A model generated the notes under the pieces. The model was not told the origin of the DNA, searched no databases, and saw only the letters and a program-made list of their open reading frames with translations. From contig JADLAZ010000077.1 of assembly GCA_020849725.1 (NCBI GenBank), forward strand, positions 1 to 12,910: a stretch of 12,910 nucleotides of DNA, in the 5' to 3' direction. Source of the DNA: Chloroflexota bacterium (lineage in GTDB: Bacteria > Chloroflexota > Chloroflexia > Thermomicrobiales > JADLAZ01). The translations under genes and the position numbers were made by a program. Below are positions 1-6,274 of this stretch, piece after piece; within the stretch, counting starts at the first letter, position 1; each line of letters opens with the position of its first letter.

Positions 1-519
1 GGCCTGTCCAGCCTCAACCCGCTGATGCACCCGGCCGGCGTGCTGATGAACGCCGGTCGCATCGAGCGCAGCCGGGGCGAGTTCTACTTCTACGAGGAAG
101 GCGTCACACCGTCAGTCGTGCGCGTCATCGAGGCGGTCGACGCCGAGCGGCGAGCGGTCGGGCAAGCGCTAGGCATCGACCTGCTGCCGGTGGCCGAGGG
201 CTTCCACCGCGCCGGCTTCGGCCCCCGGGGTGATCTGTGGGCCGTTATCAACGGCTCGCGCATGCTGACGGCGCTGCGCGCGCCGGGTGCGATCAACACC
301 CGCTGGCTGTCTGAAGACTTGCCCTACGGCCTGGTTACCTGGGCGTCGCTGGCCACCCAGGTCGGCGTGCCGACACCGCACATGGACGCGCTCATCACGC
401 TCGCCTCAACGGTACTCGACGTCGACTGTCGCGCAACCGGCCGCGACGCCGCCGACCTGGGCCTGGCCGGCCTGAACCCGGCCGCGATCGCTGCGCTGCT
501 CGACCGAGGGTGGGAGTAA
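1..519 (+). CDS. Opine/octopine dehydrogenase family protein, C-terminal part (5' end outside window)
   Basis: The reading frame is open from the first base and ends at TAA (517-519), so the NAD(P)-binding Rossmann half lies upstream of the window. The visible 172 residues match the C-terminal catalytic domain of the NAD/NADP octopine/nopaline dehydrogenase family (Pfam Octopine_DH). The family's Asn-Pro-x-x-His element is at visible residues 6-10, with the His expected to be catalytic. It is followed by a LMNAGRIE stretch and by FYFYEEGVTPSVVRVIE, which leads into a DxERRAV helix. Family members reduce the imine formed between an amino acid and a 2-oxo acid, or run the reverse reaction; the substrate cannot be read from this half. 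The next gene is convergent, so this is the last gene of its transcription unit. Family assignment is confident; exact activity is unknown. The first in-frame ATG (25) is internal, not the start. Confidence 0.85.
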   Translation, partial: GLSSLNPLMHPAGVLMNAGRIERSRGEFYFYEEGVTPSVVRVIEAVDAERRAVGQALGIDLLPVAEGFHRAGFGPRGDLWAVINGSRMLTALRAPGAINTRWLSEDLPYGLVTWASLATQVGVPTPHMDALITLASTVLDVDCRATGRDAADLGLAGLNPAAIAALLDRGWE

Positions 520-564
520 TGCGTGAGCCTCTTGATGAGTGGGCCGAGTCGACAGGGTGGGCGC

Positions 565-583
565 CTGAAGGGCTAGCCCTCAG
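565..583. terminator. Short bulged palindrome between convergent genes, possible weak terminator
   Basis: AGGGC-TA-GCCCT (569-580) is a perfect 12-base palindrome extended by CTG/CAG with one bulged A. It sits between the stop of the opine dehydrogenase and the stop of the convergent minus-strand gene, where a bidirectional terminator is expected. No T-run follows on either strand, so the call is weak. Confidence 0.25.
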
Positions 584-592
584 AGCCAACAT

Positions 593-1150
593 CTACTCAT
601 CACTGGCCCGGAGGTGGAGCCAGACCTCGAGCGCCCGGCCGGCCAGGCCGTCTAGCTCCTCGGTGTCGGCATCGGGCGGGACGACGTAGGCAGCGGCAAG
701 CCAACGGTCGCCGGCCTGGCCCTCGACAACGCTCACCTCTGACGGCTCGTCCTCCTCGAGGAGGAGCCGAAGCGCCAATGCCCGCCACGTCTCCGGCCCG
801 AAGCGCGCCCCGCGCCGGCGCAATGGCCGCGCCAGCCAGGTCAGTTCGTCGGCCAGATCGCTCTCGCCGGTGCGCAACCGGTGCAGCAGATCGCCAGTCT
901 CGATCTGCAGCGTCTCGATCTCCTGGCGCGCGGCGACGAATGAGCCGGCGGCAACGAACAGGACCGGCGAGGCGATACCGACGCCCTCGCCGGTCATCAC
1001 CGGCACCGCCGTCAACTCCGGCCAGTCGGCCAGCACCGCCCGCAGCGTGTGCGTCGCGGTCGAGACGGCCAGCACGCGCCAGGCGGCATCGCCATCCTCG
1101 TCGATGGTAGTGATCGCCCGCACCACGGCCAGTTCCGTCACCAGCGCCAT
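593..1150 (-). CDS. Hypothetical protein, 185 aa, family not recognised
   Basis: This is a minus-strand frame of 185 codons with codon use like its neighbours. It starts at ATG (1150-1148), and the stop is TAG (595-593). No other ATG, GTG or TTG extends it upstream. A GGACAGG stretch directly abuts the start, so the ribosome binding site is poor. I do not recognise the family. There is no signal peptide or clear membrane segment, although residues 45-75 are hydrophobic. The sequence is acidic overall, with a Leu-rich helical centre (about residues 75-130) and an Arg cluster at RPLRRRG. A repetitive-looking acidic C-terminus ends in LEVWLHLRASDE. The gene is convergent with the opine dehydrogenase and divergent from the FAD oxidoreductase. 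The frame is likely real because the opposite-strand frames are Arg/Pro-rich shadows. Confidence 0.6.
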   Translation of the reverse strand: MALVTELAVVRAITTIDEDGDAAWRVLAVSTATHTLRAVLADWPELTAVPVMTGEGVGIASPVLFVAAGSFVAARQEIETLQIETGDLLHRLRTGESDLADELTWLARPLRRRGARFGPETWRALALRLLLEEDEPSEVSVVEGQAGDRWLAAAYVVPPDADTEELDGLAGRALEVWLHLRASDE

Positions 1151-1179
1151 CCTGTCCGTCAGCGACGCGGCCGTCCGCA

Positions 1180-1204
1180 GTCGGCCCGCCGGGCCGACAG
1201 CATA
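1180..1204 (-). promoter_or_regulatory. Possible -10 element abutting a 19-base palindrome, upstream of the 593-1150 gene
   Basis: On the minus strand TATGCT (1204-1199) resembles a -10 hexamer, but no good -35 is visible. Immediately downstream is GTCGGCCCG-C-CGGGCCGAC (1198-1180), two perfect 9-base arms around one base, covering the expected transcription start. The position suggests an operator or a 5'-UTR hairpin for the minus-strand gene. It lies in the divergent region shared with the FAD oxidoreductase and could affect both. No protein binding is known here; this is a positional inference. Confidence 0.35.
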
Positions 1205-1343
1205 GCCGACGCATCGCCACCGGGGCGAATGATCGATCCGACCGCTCGTCCCGTACCACCGGCTGACGTCGCCAATCGCGCTCGTCGGTAGGGCAGGGAC
1301 CCGTCACCCATCACACCATCGCCTAGCACCGGAGGAAGCTCCC

Positions 1344-2771
1344 ATGGCGCGCCCGCTCTCGCCCCGAACACCCGCCACCGACCGCCACGCGCTCGTGCTA
1401 GGCGGCAGCATCGCCGGGCTGCTGGCGGCCAGGGTGCTGGTCGATCATCGTGCGCGCGTCACCATCGTCGAGCGTGACGTGCCACCGGCGACGCCCGCGC
1501 CGCGCAAGGGTGTCACCCAGGCCCGCCACGTCCATGTCATGCTGACGCGCGGCCAGCGGGAGTTGGAGCGCCTCTTCCCCGGCCTGGGCGATGAGCTGGC
1601 CGCCGCCGGGGCGGCGCCGCTCGACTGGACGAACGACGCCGCCTGGCTGACCGGCGGCGGCTGGGGCCGGCGCTTTCCTTCGCACCTGCGGGGCTACGGT
1701 TGCAGCCGCGACCTGCTGGAGTGGCTGGTGCGGCGTCGCCTGCTGGCCAACCCACAGGTCACGCTGTTGGGCGGGCACGAGGTCGAGGGCTTGCTTGGTC
1801 AGCCCGGCGGGGCCGTCACCGGCGCACGGATGCGCCCGGTCGACGGCGGTGCGACCGTCGAACTGCCGGCCGATCTCGTCGTCGACGCCACCGGGCGCGG
1901 CTCGCGCGCGCCGCGCTGGCTGGCCGATCTTGGCTACGACGCGCCAGCGGAGACCGTCGTCAACGCCTATCTGGGCTACACGAGCCGTCTCTATCATCGG
2001 CCCGCCACCTCGGCCGGCGACTGGACCGCGCTGTACATCCAGTCGGACCCACCTCGCACGACGCGCGGCGGGCTGATCCTGCCGATCGAGGGTGACCGCT
2101 GGCTGGTGACGCTAGCCGGTGCAGGCAAGGACCACGCCCCGACCGACGAGGCCGGCTTCCTCGCCTTCGCGCGCGGCCTGGCTAGCCCAGCGCTGCACGA
2201 CGCGATCACGAACGCTACGCCCGCCGGGCCGATCGCGACCTATCGCGCCACCGAGAACCGGCTGCGCCACTTCGAGCGCCTGCGGCGCTGGCCGGCCGGC
2301 TTCGTCGTCACCGGTGACGGCGCCTGCGCCTTCAACCCCGTCTACGGCCAGGGCATGACCGCCGCCGCGCTCGGCGCGCTGGCGTTGGACGACAGCCTGC
2401 GCCACGCCACGCGCGGCGGCGACTGGTCCGGGCTAGGGCAGCGTTTCCAGCGCGCGCTTGCACGCGCCAACCAGACGCCGTGGCTGCTGGCCACCGGCGC
2501 CGACTACCGCCTGCCGGCGACGTCCGGTGCGCCGCCGCCACCGTCGATGCGCGTTGTTCATCACTACCTGGACCGGGTCATGGCCGCCGCGAGCCGCGAC
2601 ACTACCGTCCGGCTAGCGTTGATGGAGGTACTCCACCTGCTGCGTCCACCAGCAGCGCTGTTCCACCCGACCATCGCCTGGCGACTGCTGCGCACCGGTG
2701 GCCAGGGGCCGGCAGCGACCCAGGCGCCGGCGCGAACTGCGCCCACTATACCGAAGCGCGCATGGGAATAG
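1344..2771 (+). CDS. FAD-dependent oxidoreductase / monooxygenase-like protein (UbiH-type fold)
   Basis: ATG 1344 is preceded by GGAGGAAG (1331-1338) at a good distance. The 475-residue product has the three marks of the aromatic-hydroxylase/geranylgeranyl-reductase-like FAD superfamily. The N-terminal dinucleotide fold is LGGSIAGLLAA (Gly20, Gly21, Gly25) with Glu43 ending the second strand (VTIVERD). A DATGRGSR stretch is at 181-188. The second FAD motif is VTGDGACAFNPVYGQGMTAAA, with Asp325 binding the FAD ribityl chain. Such enzymes use FAD and usually NAD(P)H to hydroxylate or reduce hydrophobic substrates; the substrate is not evident. The middle (RGGLILPIEGDRWLVTLAG, then a PTDEAGFLAFAR region) fits a conserved bacterial subfamily. 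The last nine codons and the stop are formed by the left arm of the inverted repeat at 2746-2854, so the native C-terminus was probably different. The gene stands alone, divergent from its upstream neighbour. Confidence 0.85.
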   Translation: MARPLSPRTPATDRHALVLGGSIAGLLAARVLVDHRARVTIVERDVPPATPAPRKGVTQARHVHVMLTRGQRELERLFPGLGDELAAAGAAPLDWTNDAAWLTGGGWGRRFPSHLRGYGCSRDLLEWLVRRRLLANPQVTLLGGHEVEGLLGQPGGAVTGARMRPVDGGATVELPADLVVDATGRGSRAPRWLADLGYDAPAETVVNAYLGYTSRLYHRPATSAGDWTALYIQSDPPRTTRGGLILPIEGDRWLVTLAGAGKDHAPTDEAGFLAFARGLASPALHDAITNATPAGPIATYRATENRLRHFERLRRWPAGFVVTGDGACAFNPVYGQGMTAAALGALALDDSLRHATRGGDWSGLGQRFQRALARANQTPWLLATGADYRLPATSGAPPPPSMRVVHHYLDRVMAAASRDTTVRLALMEVLHLLRPPAALFHPTIAWRLLRTGGQGPAATQAPARTAPTIPKRAWE

Positions 2772-2854
2772 CATACTTCGTATTACGTAGCGTAGGGGCC
2801 ATTCGCGAACCGCCCCTACGGTGGCCTGGGCATCCCGTCTGGGCTTCGGTATAG
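2746..2854. mobile_element. Nested inverted-repeat element, MITE-like, overlapping the end of the FAD oxidoreductase gene
   Basis: The outer arms are perfect 12-base inverted repeats: CTATACCGAAGC (2746-2757) and GCTTCGGTATAG (2843-2854). Pairing continues imperfectly inward, including GGGA 2764-2767 with TCCC 2833-2836. Inside is a second palindrome, CGTAGGGGC (2791-2799) and GCCCCTACG (2812-2820), whose loop contains the palindrome TTCGCGAA (2802-2809). The interior is more AT-rich than its surroundings. There is no coding capacity, so it would be a non-autonomous miniature element or a large palindromic intergenic repeat. If the ends are TACCGAAGC and GGCTTCGGTA, each is flanked by TA, as expected for IS630/Tc1-type TA duplication; this is inference. 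GTAGGGGC/GCCCCTAC palindromes recur between genes in Chloroflexota as far as I recall. Confidence 0.65.
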
Positions 2855-2856
2855 CT

Positions 2857-2873
2857 CCACGGCCGAGCCGTGG
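2857..2873. repeat. Tight hairpin CCACGGC-CGA-GCCGTGG between the repeat element and the DedA-like gene
   Basis: Two perfect 7-base arms enclose a 3-base loop, right after the inverted-repeat element and 46 bases before the start of the DedA-like gene. It could end transcription from the FAD oxidoreductase gene or lie in the DedA leader. There is no T-run, so a classical intrinsic terminator is unlikely. Confidence 0.4.
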
Positions 2874-2919
2874 CCACCGGCCGCCGACTGAGCCGCACCC
2901 GCCCCCTGGAGGCACCCTG

Positions 2920-3651
2920 ATGGAGTCGGTCGACGCCGTGCTGACGATGTATGGGCCGCTGGCGTTGTTTGTCGTCATGCTGCTGAAGGCGGCCGGCGTG
3001 CCGGTGCCACTGCCGGCTGACCTGCTGATGCTGGCGGCCGCCGCCCGCGCCGCCGAGGGCAAGCTGCCGCTGTGGGAGACGTTCGGCCTGATCCTGGTGG
3101 CCCTGGTGCTGGGCGGCCTGGTCCAGTTCGGTCTGGCGCGCGGCCCGGCACGCGGGCTGCTCTATCGCCACGGCCGCCTGCTCGGGCTGACGCCGGCCCG
3201 GCTGGACCGCGCCGCCGGCGCCGTGCAGCGAGGCGGCGTGCTGGGCATTGCCGCTGCCATCCTGACGCCCGGCGTCCGGTCTGTCACGGTTGCCGGCTGT
3301 GGGCTGGCCGGCACGCCGCTGCGGGTGTTCATGCCCGGTCTGGTGCTGGGCAGTGCCGCCTTTCTCGCGCTCCACATCGGGCTGGGCTTCGGTGGCGGGC
3401 TTCTGCTCAACCGGCTGGCGACCGCCGTACCGCTGCCGGGACTGATCGCGATCGCGGTGGCCGCCGCTGGCGCTGCCGGCTGGTTCCTCATCCGCCGCCG
3501 GCAGGCGCCGGCCGCGCCGGCGGGCACAGTCGTCGCCGACGCGGCCGGCGCCTGGTGCGAGGCCTGCTGTCCCGTCTGCCTGGCCCTGGGCGCGATCGCC
3601 CACCGCTCGCCGGCGCTGGAGACGCTCGGCCCTGCGCCAACCGTCGGCTGA
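2920..3651 (+). CDS. DedA/VTT-like integral membrane protein with Cys-rich C-terminal tail
   Basis: I start at ATG 2920, which has GGAGG (2908-2912) seven bases upstream, rather than at GTG 2821, which lies close to the repeat element. The 243-residue product is very hydrophobic, with about five membrane segments (roughly 8-30, 50-68, 105-125, 135-160 and 170-190). It follows the DedA plan. LLKAAGVPVPLPADLL resembles the usual PLPGE re-entrant segment but with Asp34 in place of Glu. A Gly-Val-Arg-Ser stretch at 118-121 leads to VAGCGLAG, the usual PGVR/AG motif. DedA proteins are half-transporters or scramblases for undecaprenyl phosphate and phospholipids in the inner membrane. Unusually, the tail carries Cys213-x2-Cys216-Cys217-x2-Cys220, a potential metal site. 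It lies 82 bases upstream of glpK and may be co-transcribed. Divergence from classical DedA makes family membership likely, not certain. Confidence 0.7.
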   Translation: MESVDAVLTMYGPLALFVVMLLKAAGVPVPLPADLLMLAAAARAAEGKLPLWETFGLILVALVLGGLVQFGLARGPARGLLYRHGRLLGLTPARLDRAAGAVQRGGVLGIAAAILTPGVRSVTVAGCGLAGTPLRVFMPGLVLGSAAFLALHIGLGFGGGLLLNRLATAVPLPGLIAIAVAAAGAAGWFLIRRRQAPAAPAGTVVADAAGAWCEACCPVCLALGAIAHRSPALETLGPAPTVG

Positions 3652-3678
3652 GATCGAGCGTCCCAGCGGGCCGCGCCG

Positions 3679-3687
3679 TGCTACACT
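3679..3687 (+). promoter_or_regulatory. Putative extended -10 promoter of glpK
   Basis: TGCTACACT combines an extended TGn with a TACACT -10 hexamer, 46 bases upstream of the chosen GTG start. No good -35 is visible. The same TGCTAnnnT pattern precedes three other plus-strand genes in the window. Confidence 0.4.
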
Positions 3688-3733
3688 CCACCGGCCGGAA
3701 TGACGCCTGCCCGCCACCGGAAGAGGAGTGGGT

Positions 3734-5230
3734 GTGCCTCGCTATCTCCTGGCGCTTGACCAGGGCACGACCAGTTCGCGCGCAATCGTCTTCGACCAGA
3801 CCGGGCGCATCGTCGCCCAGGGCCAGCGCGAGTTTCGCCAGCTCTACCCGCGCCCAGCCTGGGTCGAGCACGACCCTGAGGCCATCTGGCGCTCGCAACT
3901 GACGGCGATGCGCCAGGCGCTGGCCGGCGCCGGCCTGGTCGGCGCCGAGATCGCCGCCATCGGCATCACCAATCAGCGCGAGACGACCGTCGTCTGGGAG
4001 CGCGCCACCGGCCGCCCGATCCACAACGCCATCGTCTGGCAGGATCGCCGCACCGCCCCGCTGTGCGACGCATTGCGCGCCGCCGGCCACGAGCCGGCCA
4101 TCCGCCAGCGCACCGGCCTGGTGCTCGATCCGTATTTCTCGGCCACCAAGCTGGAGTGGCTGCTGCACAACGTGCCCGACGCCCAGCGCCGCGCCGAGGC
4201 CGGCGAGCTGGCTTTCGGCACGATCGACACCTATCTGATCTGGCGCATGACCGGCGGCCGGCTGCACATCACCGACCCGTCCAACGCCGCCCGGACGATG
4301 CTCTACAACATCCACACCCGGCAGTGGGACGACGATCTGCTGCGGCTGCTGGACATCCCACGCGCCATGCTGCCGGAGGTCGTGCCCTCCAGCGCGGTTC
4401 ATGGTCAAACCGAGCCGGGCCTGCTGGGCCGGCCGCTGCCCATCGCCGGCATCGCCGGCGACCAGCAGGCGGCGCTGTTCGGGCAGGCCGCCCATCACCC
4501 TGGGATGGCGAAGAACACCTACGGCACCGGCTGCTTCACGCTGCTGACGACCGGGCGCGAGCCGGTCTCTTCGGCGCACGGCCTGATCACGACCATCGCC
4601 TGGCAGATCGGCGACGCCGTCACCTACGCGCTGGAAGGCTCGATCTTCATCGCCGGCGCCGCCGTGCAGTGGCTGCGCGATGGCCTCGGCCTGATCAGGA
4701 CCGCCGCCGAGGTCGAGGCGCTGGCCGCCTCGGTGCCGGACACCGGCGGCGTGGTGGTCGTGCCGGCGTTCACCGGCCTCGGCGCGCCGCACTGGGACGC
4801 CTACGCCCGCGGCAGCATCTTCGGCCTGACGCGCGGCACGACCGGCGCCCACATCGCCCGCGCTACCCTGGAGAGCATTGCCCTCCAGACGCGCGATGTG
4901 CTGACGGCGATGGCCAGTGACGCCGGCATCCACGTGGAGGAATTGCGCGTCGACGGTGGCGCGACGGCCAACAACCTGCTGATGCAGATGCAGGCCGATC
5001 TGCTGGCGGCGCCGGTGGTGCGGCCGGCGGTGGCCGAGGTCACGGCGCTGGGCGCGGCCTACCTGGCCGGCCTGGCCACCGGCTACTGGCCGAACCTCGA
5101 CGCGATCGCCGCCAACTGGCGAACCGAGCGCACCTTCCTGCCAGCCATGCCTGCCCACCAGCGGGCGCTGATCCAGCGCGCCTGGGACCGCGCCGTCCAC
5201 CGCTCGCGGCGCTGGGCCGCCGACGAATGA
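3734..5230 (+). CDS. glpK: Glycerol kinase
   Basis: The enzyme phosphorylates glycerol with ATP to sn-glycerol 3-phosphate in the cytosol. GTG 3734 is preferred over GTG 3728 because AGGAG (3724-3728) is then five bases upstream, and the product begins [16 protein letters not shown]. The 498 residues match the family length. Visible signatures are the phosphate-binding loop DQGTTSSR (from residue 9), GITNQRET (substrate Arg-Glu), [15 protein letters not shown] (substrate Tyr), [24 protein letters not shown] (catalytic Asp), [17 protein letters not shown] and [11 protein letters not shown]. The loop just before IAGDQQ lacks the GGKGGTR stretch that binds fructose 1,6-bisphosphate in the E. coli enzyme. 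It also lacks the phosphorylatable His loop of Firmicute enzymes, so neither classical control is predicted. Its stop overlaps the next start by ATGA, indicating an operon. No glycerol facilitator or GlpD gene is adjacent. Confidence 0.97.
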   Translation: MPRYLLALDQGTTSSRAIVFDQTGRIVAQGQREFRQLYPRPAWVEHDPEAIWRSQLTAMRQALAGAGLVGAEIAAIGITNQRETTVVWERATGRPIHNAIVWQDRRTAPLCDALRAAGHEPAIRQRTGLVLDPYFSATKLEWLLHNVPDAQRRAEAGELAFGTIDTYLIWRMTGGRLHITDPSNAARTMLYNIHTRQWDDDLLRLLDIPRAMLPEVVPSSAVHGQTEPGLLGRPLPIAGIAGDQQAALFGQAAHHPGMAKNTYGTGCFTLLTTGREPVSSAHGLITTIAWQIGDAVTYALEGSIFIAGAAVQWLRDGLGLIRTAAEVEALAASVPDTGGVVVVPAFTGLGAPHWDAYARGSIFGLTRGTTGAHIARATLESIALQTRDVLTAMASDAGIHVEELRVDGGATANNLLMQMQADLLAAPVVRPAVAEVTALGAAYLAGLATGYWPNLDAIAANWRTERTFLPAMPAHQRALIQRAWDRAVHRSRRWAADE

Positions 5231-5958
5231 CCGGTCGGCCGCCGCTGGCGCGCGAACTCCTGGCGCTGCAGACTGGCGATGACTGTCCGGTGTGCGCGCT
5301 CGTCGGCCGGGCGGTGCGCGGCCACCTGGTCGCCTACGCCGTCGAGGGTGTCAACGACCTGGCGATCCGCGGCCGACTGCGCGCCAGCCGGGGCTACTGC
5401 GCCCGCCACGCCACGATCTTCTGGCAGGAGGTGCGCCACCAGCTGGGCGTGGCGCTCATCTATCAGGACGTCGTCATCAATCTGATCCGGGCGCTGGAAG
5501 CGGTCGATCCCACGGCCGCCTCACCGCTCGACCGGCTGATGACTTCGCTGGGCGCGCCGCGCGCCCGCGCCGCCGCCGATGCCGACGCGCTCGCCCCCCA
5601 GGCCACCTGCCCCGCCTGCGACGCCGAGGCCGATGCCGAGCGCCGAGTGACGGCCGAGCTGCTTCACCAACTGCGCCTGACCGACTTCCTGGCCGCCTAC
5701 GACGCCGGTCCCGGCCTGTGCCTGCCGCACTTCCGCCGCGCCCTCGCGGACGCGCGCCACAACGAGCAGATCACGGCGCTGGTGCAGACCCAACTGCGCG
5801 TCTGGCGCGCGCTCCATGCCGACCTGACCGAGTACATCCGGCTGCAAGACTATCGCTTTCGCGATGAGCCGCGCGGCCCCGAGCAGGTGGCCCCCGGCCA
5901 GGCCATCGAGTCGATCGCCGGTGCGCCCGGCGCCGCCACTCGGACGAACGAGCCGTGA
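5227..5958 (+). CDS. DUF6062-like protein with two CxxC...CxxH modules
   Basis: ATG 5227 overlaps the glpK stop (ATGA), so translation is probably coupled. The 243-residue product is a soluble, helix-rich protein resembling DUF6062 proteins, whose function is unknown. It contains two matching modules. The first is Cys20-x2-Cys23 followed by Cys58-x2-His61. The second is Cys128-x2-Cys131 followed by Cys165-x2-His168. The halves look like a duplication: each has CP(V/A)C, a helix with acidic residues, then (Y/L)Cxx H. Each set of three Cys and one His could bind zinc; that is inference. The C-terminal 45 residues (after about 198) look disordered. Conserved linkage to glycerol kinase would suggest a role with that enzyme, but nothing in the sequence shows a catalytic site. 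Family name is moderately sure; function unknown. Confidence 0.8.
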   Translation: MTGRPPLARELLALQTGDDCPVCALVGRAVRGHLVAYAVEGVNDLAIRGRLRASRGYCARHATIFWQEVRHQLGVALIYQDVVINLIRALEAVDPTAASPLDRLMTSLGAPRARAAADADALAPQATCPACDAEADAERRVTAELLHQLRLTDFLAAYDAGPGLCLPHFRRALADARHNEQITALVQTQLRVWRALHADLTEYIRLQDYRFRDEPRGPEQVAPGQAIESIAGAPGAATRTNEP

Positions 5959-6274
5959 CCAGATGGCCAGGCTGGCCTCCCGCACCCTCTCCAAATCAGG
6001 AGAGAATTCCGAGCGACCGTCGCTGTCTGTTCCTCCCTGAAAAGCGGGGTTAGGAGGTTCGCCTTCGCCGAGCAGGAAGTACCTGCCCATGTGAGGAGCG
6101 ATGAGAGCCGGTCTCTACCGACGAGCCAGCGCCGATGGCGGCGGGTCGCGCGGGCACGGTTCACGGGTTGCACCGCGTGCTATGATCGGCGATGGCGCAG
6201 CGGTGACGCCACCGCCCGGCCGTGACTTGACGCCCGATGGCCGCCACGCGGCCGCGTGAGGAGGTTCCCCCGTC
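5959..6274. other. 316-base non-coding stretch with several hairpins, possible degenerate palindromic repeat
   Basis: No convincing gene is present. Three hairpins stand in a row: CTCTCC/GGAGAG (5987-6004), CCTCC/GGAGG (6032-6057) and GCAGG/CCTGC (6072-6086), with GGCCAG-G-CTGGCC (5965-5977) before them. The stretch from about 5980 to 6060, with CTCTCC...GGAGAG followed by a CCTGAAAAGCGGGGTTAGG run, resembles palindromic repeats common between Chloroflexota genes, as recalled and not searched. The right end (6178-6274) holds the promoter and leader of the next gene. Confidence 0.45.
6178..6186 (+). promoter_or_regulatory. Putative extended -10 promoter of the DHDPS-superfamily gene
   Basis: TGCTATGAT gives an extended TGn plus TATGAT (five of six to consensus). 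TTCACG (6160-6165) could be a poor -35 at a short 15-base spacing. The leader to ATG 6275 would be about 80 bases. The same nine bases occur upstream of bL25. Confidence 0.5.

Noticed and set aside
519..689. Plus-strand frame starting at an ATG overlapping the stop of the opine dehydrogenase (about 56 codons).
   Set aside because: Despite the TAATG overlap it runs antisense into the 593-1150 gene, its third positions are not G/C biased at first, and its second half is Ser/Pro/Arg-rich shadow sequence.
2746..3717. 323-codon minus-strand frame opposite the DedA-like gene, ending at the inverted repeat.
   Set aside because: Low-complexity Arg/Gln/Gly composition, no RBS, and it crosses the inverted-repeat element; the plus-strand frame has clear membrane segments and an RBS.
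3488..5200. 570-codon open frame on the minus strand opposite glpK.
   Set aside because: It is the antisense shadow of a GC-rich conserved gene; the translation is Arg/Gly/Gln/His-rich with no domain, and glycerol kinase motifs are unambiguous on the plus strand.
5521..6090. Minus-strand frame of 189 codons from the gap after the DUF6062-like gene into that gene.
   Set aside because: Most of it is antisense to the conserved Cys/His protein and its start lies in hairpin-rich repeat-like sequence.
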